Of a stretch of DNA of 64,000 nt, positions 57,815 through 64,000 are shown piece after piece. Position 1 is the stretch's first letter. Each line of letters opens with the position of its first letter. The notes below the pieces were generated by a model. The model was given only the letters and a program-made list of their open reading frames with translations, was not told the origin of the DNA and ran no database searches. This DNA is from Ashinkailepas kermadecensis (Eukaryota; Arthropoda; Thecostraca; Neolepadidae), in assembly GCA_034440615.1 (NCBI GenBank), contig JAOTOM010004671.1, forward strand, positions 62,001 through 126,000, in the 5' to 3' direction. The position numbers and the translations under genes are program-made.

Positions 57815-58811
57815 GGAGAGCAGACGGAGGACAGAGGACGGAGGACGGGATACAGAGGACGGATGACAGAGGACTGAGGACGAGGGGGGGGGGGCAGAGG
57901 ACGGAGGACAGAGGACAGAGGACAGAGGATATAGGATAGACGACAGAGGACGGAGGACGGGGGACAGGGGACGGAGGACAGAGGACAGAGGACAGAGGAC
58001 AGAGGACAGAGGACAGAGGACAGAGGACAGAGGACAGAGGACAGAGGACAGAGAATATATGATAGAGGACAGAGGACAGAGGACAGAGGACAGATGGCAG
58101 AAAACAGATGCCAGATGACAGATGATAGAGGACACAGGACAGAGGACAGATGACAAAGGACAGAGGACGGGAGACAGAAGACAGAAGACAGAAGACAGAG
58201 GACAGAGGACAGAGGACAGCGGACAGAGGACGGGAGACAGAAGACGGAGGACAGAGGACAGAGGACATAGGACAGAGGACATAGGACAGAGAACAGAGGA
58301 CATAAGACAGAGGACAGAGGACAGAGGAAAGAGGACAGAGGACGGGAGACAGACGGACGGAGACAGAGGACGGGAGACAGAGGACGGGAGACAGAGGACG
58401 GGAGACAGAGGACGGGAGACAGACGGACGGGAGACAGAGGACGGGAGACAGAGGACGGGAGACAGAGGACGGGAGACAGACGGACGGGAGACAGAGGACG
58501 GGAGACAGAGGACGGGAGACAGAGGACGGGAGACAGACGGACGGGAGACAGAGGACGGGAGACAGAGGACGGGAGACAGAGGACGGGAGACAGACGGACG
58601 GGAGACAGAGGACGGGAGACAGACGGACGGGAGACAGAGGACGGGAGACAGACGGACGGGAGACAGAGGACGGGAGACAGACGGACGAACGACAAAGGAC
58701 GGAAGACACAGGACGAAGGACAGAGGACTGGAAACAAAGGACGGGAAGCAAAGGACGGGAAACAAACCGATGAACGATACAGGACGGATGACGGACGGAC
58801 GGGACACAAAG
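57815..58811 (+). repeat. 1-kb purine-rich minisatellite (GGACAGA / GGGAGACAGACGGAC)
   Basis: The left part is mostly 7-bp GGACAGA units. The right part (about 58340-58690) has GAGGACGGGAGACA and GACGGACGGGAGACA in a quasi-regular mixture. The plus strand is almost free of T. Minus-strand frames of more than 400 codons (SSVLCPL-type) are periodic artefacts. Confidence 0.95.
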
Positions 58812-58907
58812 GACGGGAGACAGACAGATGAAAGACAGGATATTATGCGGTCACTCAAAGGACGGGAGACAGACAGATGAAAGACAGGATATTATGCGGT
58901 CACTCAA
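58812..58907. repeat. 48-bp direct duplication
   Basis: GACGGGAGACAGACAGATGA starts at 58812 and 58860, both followed by AAGACAGGATATTATGCGG and TCACTCAAA. The copies are identical over their length. Confidence 0.94.
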
Positions 58908-60499
58908 AAGACGGTTACAAGGCAACCTCGGCGCAGGAGCAACTGCAACATACAGAGTAAAGAACGCGCTGAAACTAAAATAGCTTCTTGCTGTATTGAA
59001 ATAACTGATGTTTGGGGATACCACCACGGTCTGTACAGTAGATGGTCGACTGATTGCATCACGTGCATCCAAAGTGCCCAAGTGATCCCACGCCTTACGC
59101 CAGGTAAAGACGGGCCCGGTAAGTTGGAGCGCAAACGGAATGTTGGTAGGGGGGGGGACAATAATGCGGAGCTATCACACAGCCAGAGCATACCTTTACG
59201 CGTGTCTACTTGGCTGAGCAAGACGGCCGTCGGGCTATGACATCCATAGTTGAATAAATGGTGCTACGCGTTCGCCTGGCAATCTAAAGGTCGTGACTTC
59301 GATTGGATCTGCGTCAGTCGTTCATAAGCCTTGAAATTCCCACACCGACATACCGATGGCGCGCAAACTGCTTCAGCTGCGTCATGTCACGATAAGCAAC
59401 AACAGTGGGCTGGGGTGGACAGGATCTCACCCCCACTTCTGTGGCTGAGCCGTTGTTGATACAATCGATCAGCCAAGGCGCCCACCGAACGGCCAGTGTA
59501 TCGCGAGCCAGCCTCGACAAGCAGGCAACAGCGGCGCTGTTGCCTGGCGTGTCGTCGAGTCAGTGACCCCAGCCGGGGATATTTTCTTTCCCACGCGCCA
59601 GAGAACGCCGTGTCTGAGCCAGGCCCGTCCAGAAATTAGATTCTGTGAAGAAAAATACTCCAGAAATTGACTTCCTCACACAGCCCTCACGCCAGCTGTA
59701 GATTGATTCGACCGACAGGAAAGAACGAACGTGTCAGCCAAGAACGAACGCTTCAAATCGGTCCGAGCCTAAATGATCACATTTTGGTCGAGGCGACCTT
59801 AAGGTCAACTCGGTCCGAGCGGTCAACTCGGCTGGAGTAACTGCTTCATGTTCCCGCGCATCTTCGGAGCAGATCGGAGTAGCTCCAATCTGCTCCAACT
59901 TATTACGACCGAGAACAGGGGCAGCTTGAAGCAACTAAGCACAAATGTGGCGTTGATTATGCATTAGTGAAGCGCTGTATGTCTGCCTTCAATTTGATGC
60001 ATTCTGATAACGTGCGTGTGGAAGAGTTTCTGTGAACCATGAGCGGGGTTCGTGGGAGAAGTGGTGTTTTAATAATGTTTTCATTATCTTACATGGATTG
60101 ATGTTTTGTCCGTGTATGAATGAACGCATTATTATACAATGGTTTCCACTTTTAATGAGGAATATTATTTTGCGGGCAGGAAAATGGGCAGGTGCAAGTC
60201 AGTGTCCCAACAACAATCCAACATTAATACCACCCGCAATGATCGGCTCTCGCCATGCATGCAATCCGGTATAAAATGACAGGGTAGGCTTGAAACACCT
60301 ACGTCATATGCGTAACCATAATCCGGGCGCCAGCAGGTGAATCCCACTCCAAACTGCTTCAAAGATGTTCCAGCGCTCATCTGCACCGACCGGCTCCGAA
60401 CTGCTCGGAGCTGCTGCTAACTGTTCTGTTATTTTATTGGAGCAGACCACTGGAACCGACCCAACATCGTTGGCGTCATCTGCCGTGGCGAGCTGGCAC
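58908..60499. other. Intronic sequence, nothing assigned
   Basis: Mostly unique. No domain or repeat family recognised. Confidence 0.4.
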
Positions 60500-60504
60500 G
60501 GATC

Positions 60505-60537
60505 GCTGCGGCGGCGGCGGCGGCGGCGGCGGCGGCC
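60505..60537 (+). repeat. (CGG)n trinucleotide repeat
   Basis: About ten uninterrupted CGG units, followed by CCCGCCAG. Confidence 0.95.
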
Positions 60538-61159
60538 CGCCAGTCGGGTCAGCGCGGTCAGCAGCGGCCAGGTCAGCCGGGGTCAGCCGGGTCAGCCGGG
60601 TCGACCGACTCGCACATTCGTCAGGGAGCCGACGCCGACCAGACGTGGAATTAACTCGCCGGGGCGGACACATAAATACCGGCCGCGTCCTGGCCTAATG
60701 GGTTCATGCTCCCAAATTTGCGGTGGTCGCAAGGGCCTCCGTAGCATTGGTCCGCACCGGTGGGGGACGGGACGAGCATGTGCATACGGGTGCCAGAAAG
60801 TCACCGCTCCACCCCGTTGGTCTCATCCGGTATGGAGGCGGTCACCTCTAGAGCCGCCTTGCAGCTCATTGTACTGTGGCCACTTGGGCAGGCTGTAATT
60901 TGTAGCGATCACACAGTCAGCATTTGCGTAAACAAAACCTGCTGGTTTCCCACCCTGTGCAGTAAAATCGGTCTGAATAAGCAGAGCAGTGCGGCTGCAG
61001 AGCAGTGTGGACTTGGATGGGAACCAGCAACATGCATGTCCGCCTACATGCTGAGATTCCCGTGGATTATTGCTGCACCCCACTGCCGGAATTGCCCGCG
61101 TCCACGACGAACTGGGATTGTTGGTGCAGCATGCGGCTATCCAGTACCATTGGGATGTG

Positions 61160-61580
61160 ATCTGTTCTGCCGACTATGGTGGGCGGTGGTAGTCTGGCAC
61201 CGATCTGTTCTGCCGACTATGGTGGGCGGTGGTAGCCTGGCACCGATCTGTTCTGCCGACTAAGCTGGGCGGTGGTAGCCTGGCACCGATCTGTTCTGCC
61301 GACTATGGTGGGCGGTGGTAGCCTGGCACCGATCTGTTCTGCCGACTGTGGTGGGCGGTGGTAGCCTGGCACCGATCTGTTCTGCCGACTATGGTGGGCG
61401 GTGGTAGCCCGGCACCGACCTGTTCTGCCGGCGGTGGTAGCCTGGCACCGATCTGTTCTGCCGACAATAGCCGACTGTGGTGGGCGGTGGTAGCCTGGCA
61501 CCGATCTGTTCTGCCGGCGGTGGTAGCCTGGCACCGATCTGTTCTGCCGACAATAGCCGACTGTGGTAGGCGGCTCCAGC
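61160..61580. repeat. 43-bp minisatellite, about 9 copies
   Basis: GATCTGTTCTGCCGACTATG followed by GTGGGCGGTGGTAGCCTGGC and ACC. Internal deletions and a CAATAGCCGACTG variant occur in the right half. Confidence 0.93.
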
Positions 61581-62755
61581 CCGGTGCCGAGCTCACCGAC
61601 AGGCTTCCAGCACGTCTCATTCAAACTCCGTGGAAGCGTGGAAGCAATGCTTTCGATCCATCGCATATAAGGCAAGGAATGTTCTCCCCGACGATCAATA
61701 GAAATATCTTCGTGCCGGCCGATTATTTTTCGACCCACGCTGCGCCACCGTCACGGGATGTGGCACAATTCTCCCGGATGTTCCGAGCCCTGGAGCTCAG
61801 CTGATGAGAGGCGTCCGTCGATGTTTCCCGGTTTTTATCCTTGTGAAAGGCAGTAACTCGCTTTTCGAACTTGACTCCAAGTGGCAGGCGGTGGCCATGG
61901 TGGCGGCTAACGAACCGTGGATGTAGCGGAGGAGAAAGAAGATGCTTTGTGACTCAATGTGAGATTCCAAGTGCTTATTGAACCGGACACCGAGGACGTA
62001 ACTGGCAGACTCTCAATATATGGAGATGGTGCATATTTGAGCAAGACCTTTTAAATCCGGGAGCAGGTTGACGTACCTCTATTGCACATTCTGATCGTTG
62101 TTCCATATCCACAAAGTACGGCAGTTATTTAGTGACTATACGTGGTCAGGATATCCACCATCACTCTTTGGGGAGTTAATTTTGTCATCAGTCATTCACA
62201 AGTGATTATTCAAGCCAAGGTGCATATCCGTAAAGAACGCATTCAAAATTTGTTTGACGGCATGCATGGGGAGGAAGGTCTACACATGCAGCAGATACGC
62301 AGATTTGTTGATCATCCATTCGCTGTCGGGAATGGGTCTGCCAGCGACTGGTTCGGCAGCAATCCTCCTTCTGAACGAGTCCCGACTGTTCCCGACGCAT
62401 CAAACATCCCCGCGCCCGGCCAGCCTCGACAGGTGTGAGTTGGACACGTGGCACCAGCATCAGGTCCGCCTGGGCGCCCCCCCTCCTGGGGCGTGTAGCG
62501 AGCTCGGCCCCACCACCAGACCCCCGCGGTAGCCGGCCACGAGGCGAGACGCCGAGCTACCACACTGCGACACCCGCCGTCTTGAGATGCATCGTCCAAG
62601 ACAGTCAGGCACTACATTCAATCACAGGCGGCGCACTCAATCGCAGACGTGAGCACCCGAGGGGATTTGGCCGCACCAGCGAGCACGAGTCCGGGCGGAT
62701 TTGGCCGCACCAGCGAGCACGGTCGGCAGCCTGACGGCAACTCGAATATGACCAT
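61581..62755. other. Intronic sequence with a possible LINE trace
   Basis: On the minus strand, SYVLGVRFNKHLESHIESQS (about 62004-61945) resembles the LGVxFDKHLxWxxHI stretch after the catalytic core of LINE reverse transcriptases, but adjacent sequence does not extend the match convincingly. A GGATTTGGCCGCACCAGCGAGCACG phrase is duplicated near 62660 and 62698. No gene called. Confidence 0.3.
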
Positions 62756-62821
62756 TAGTTAGTTAGTTAGTTATTTGTGCTTTAGGGCGCTTCGACCAGT
62801 TTTGATCGCTCGCGCCCATTT
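62756..62821 (-). mobile_element. Hairpin mini-retroposon copy 8
   Basis: 66 bp between GAATATGACCAT (62744-62755) and GAATACGACCAT (62822-62833), a 12-bp target-site duplication with one mismatch. On the minus strand it reads GGGCGCGAGCGATC, a loop, TCGAAGCGCCC, then TAAAGCACAAATAACTAAC with (AACT)n at the end. Despite divergence of the middle, the terminal GGGCGC/GCGCCC arms are intact. Confidence 0.88.
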
Positions 62822-62974
62822 GAATACGACCATGCTGCGGGCGGCGACGCATGCGGCGACTCGTCCACAACACAGCGGACACCGCAGTCAGAGGAGTGAG
62901 ATGCAGCACGCAGCGCAATGGAACGACAATGCGGCGGCATGGTCGAAACACACGCGAAAGGGGCGTGAACTCAC

Positions 62975-63044
62975 CTCGTAGAAGTGTTTGATGTTCTTGA
63001 GCACGATGGAGAGGTTGCTGACGCGTGTCGGTCTGTCTCCCGGA
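62975..63044 (-). CDS. Girdin: Girdin/CCDC88-like HOOK-domain exon (preceding exon)
   Basis: This short internal exon is on the minus strand. Its 3-prime end is fixed by CTACGAG followed by the donor GTGAGT (GT at 62974-62973). The peptide ends RVSNLSIVLKNIKHFYE, matching the helix of the Girdin HOOK domain that reads RxHNLSIxxxxIKxxYQ and directly precedes the part encoded by the 664-870 exon. The exon ends in phase 0, as the next one requires. The 5-prime end is less certain. The best acceptor is GCGCAG with AG at 63046-63045, giving 70 bp. An alternative AG at 63034-63033 would give 58 bp in the same frame. The first choice lies exactly at the edge of a 117-bp duplication. Earlier exons, including the initiator, are outside the window. 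Residues before RVSNL are poorly conserved in the family, so they do not help to choose. Confidence 0.87.
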
Positions 63045-63277
63045 CTGCGCGCCATGCCTCGATGTGGTACATCGGGATATCTGTCGACAGATGCCACGGG
63101 TCAGGTCGGGTTAGATCAGGTCAGGTCAGGTCAGAACACGCTGCTGTTACGCTCGTGGTCACTGCGCGTCATGCCTCGATGTGGTACATCGGGATATCTG
63201 TCGACAGATGCCACGGGTCAGGTCGGGTTAGGTTAGGTCAGGTCAGGTCAGAACACGCTGCTGTTACGCTCGTGGTC
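63044..63277. repeat. 117-bp tandem duplication at the exon acceptor
   Basis: ACTGCGCG starts at 63044 and 63161. Both copies contain CATGCCTCGATGTGGTACAT, the perfect palindrome TCTGTCGACAGA, a run of GGTCAGG/GGTTAGG pentamers and CACGCTGCTGTTACGCTCGT. The unit begins at the putative first base of the exon and so includes the acceptor AG. A second acceptor-like AG (63163-63162) is created 117 bp upstream in the gene. Confidence 0.93.
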
Positions 63278-63825
63278 ACGGTCAAGCTGACCACGGCCTG
63301 TCAGTTGTGCTTCGCTGGCTGTCGGGTCGGGTCGGCCACTGCTCCTCCCATTCCACCTCTGTCAGAGGTTACCGCCCTTTACGATTACGACACATTTAAG
63401 CTCCGAGATCACCACACCGCACACATTCTTTGGTCAGTACTGGTATTATGCCCGGGGCGAGGTCGAATAATGGTCTAAATGTGAGGGATAATATCAGGCG
63501 AACGTGCATGCAAAATCAAACGATGGGTCAAGGATCAGGATGTAATAAATTACTTGATTGGCGCTGGTGCCTCAGTAGCCACAAATTGTTAGTCAAGGTA
63601 AGACCGCAGACGTTTGCAGTCATCACTTCATGGGAGTTCAAAACAATACTGGACTGGAGCGATGACGCCTGTATCACCGCTGAACTGACACAGCACACAT
63701 GCTAATTAGATTAATGTCACATACACATGCGCATCGAGTTGTAGCGAATCGCTGGGTAGTAGCTTATGTCACACAATTAGCATAATGCATCGCTCCGGCC
63801 TTTCCGCACGATGTGCAGCCTGGTT
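63278..63825. other. Intronic sequence upstream of the 62975-63044 exon
   Basis: I looked on the minus strand for the start of a CCDC88 HOOK domain and did not find it. No repeats recognised. Confidence 0.4.
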
Positions 63826-64000
63826 GGTTATTGGTGTCTGGCATCATGAGTGTTTGGATATTGAGGGTTGGCATGCTGAGTGTTCGGTTATTGGGATTGG
63901 TGTGCTGAGTGTTTGATTATTGGGGGTTGGCATGCTCAATGTTCGGTTATTGGGGTTGGCATGCTGAGTGTTCGGATATTGGGGTTGGCATGCCGTGTGT
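63826..64000. repeat. About 28-30-bp minisatellite, running off the window
   Basis: GGTTATTGGGGTTGGCATGC, with TGAGTGTTC in between, recurs about six times with small length changes. Confidence 0.9.

Larger units (their letters stand above)
871..62974 (-). other. Giant phase-0 intron of the Girdin-like gene, about 62.1 kb
   Basis: The intron is bounded on the minus strand by donor GTGAGT (62974-62969) and acceptor TTCCCTCAG (879-871). Upstream coding ends NIKHFYE and downstream coding starts SVLGQTVV. Joined, they align with the Girdin family through the LPxV motif with no missing residues, so no conserved exon lies between them. The interval is filled with minisatellites, SINEs, tiny hairpin retroposons and LINE relics. 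I found no convincing nested gene. Confidence 0.85.

Noticed and set aside
57508..58880. Frames of about 400 codons opposite the purine array
   Set aside because: Low-complexity translation of the GGACAGA/GGGAGACAGAC repeats in all phases.
62142..62438. 98-codon plus-strand open frame
   Set aside because: No recognisable domain, no start context, and it overlaps another open frame on the opposite strand.

Overview
Kind of DNA. This is eukaryotic, almost certainly invertebrate-animal, genomic DNA. There are no bacterial-type operons. The only convincing host coding sequence is two short exons, one at each end of the window, both on the minus strand. They encode adjacent parts of the N-terminal HOOK-type domain of a Girdin/CCDC88 protein. 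The retroelement content (an RNase-H-bearing LINE relic and tRNA-derived SINEs) and scattered TTAGG/TCAGG motifs would fit an arthropod, perhaps a crustacean. The species assignment is only a guess.

Layout. Transcription of the host gene runs right to left. The upstream exon (62975-63044) ends with a GTGAGT donor. The next exon (664-870) begins after a TTCCCTCAG acceptor and ends at a GTCAGT donor. Both facing junctions are phase 0, and the two pieces align end to end with known Girdin without a gap. Bases 871-62974 are therefore one intron of about 62.1 kb, and almost everything listed below lies inside it. Bases 1-663 are the start of the following intron, and 63045-64000 the end of the preceding one.

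Contents of the giant intron. Roughly a third is tandem minisatellite. I count more than 30 unrelated arrays, with units from 6 to about 85 bp. The longest is 3.7 kb (32775-36480) and the most homogeneous is a 24-bp array of about 41 copies (11199-12184). Arrays with units divisible by three produce long open frames on both strands that are not genes. Between the arrays are six tRNA-derived SINE copies with two or three different tRNA-like heads joined to one common body. There are also eight copies of a very short (about 45-66 bp) hairpin-plus-tail retroposon, several with clear target-site duplications, and one LINE relic with a reverse-transcriptase end and RNase H domain (8521-9495). Two further stretches are possible LINE relics. 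The rest is unassigned intronic sequence, including a few GC-rich patches.

How it fits together. The SINEs and the mini-elements share a tail of the form CCAATAACCAACCAACC, which suggests mobilisation by one LINE machinery. At both exons the outer splice site lies inside a recent tandem duplication: 101 bp at the donor of the 664-870 exon and 117 bp at the acceptor of the 62975-63044 exon. The minisatellite process is thus also reshaping splice-site neighbourhoods of this gene.
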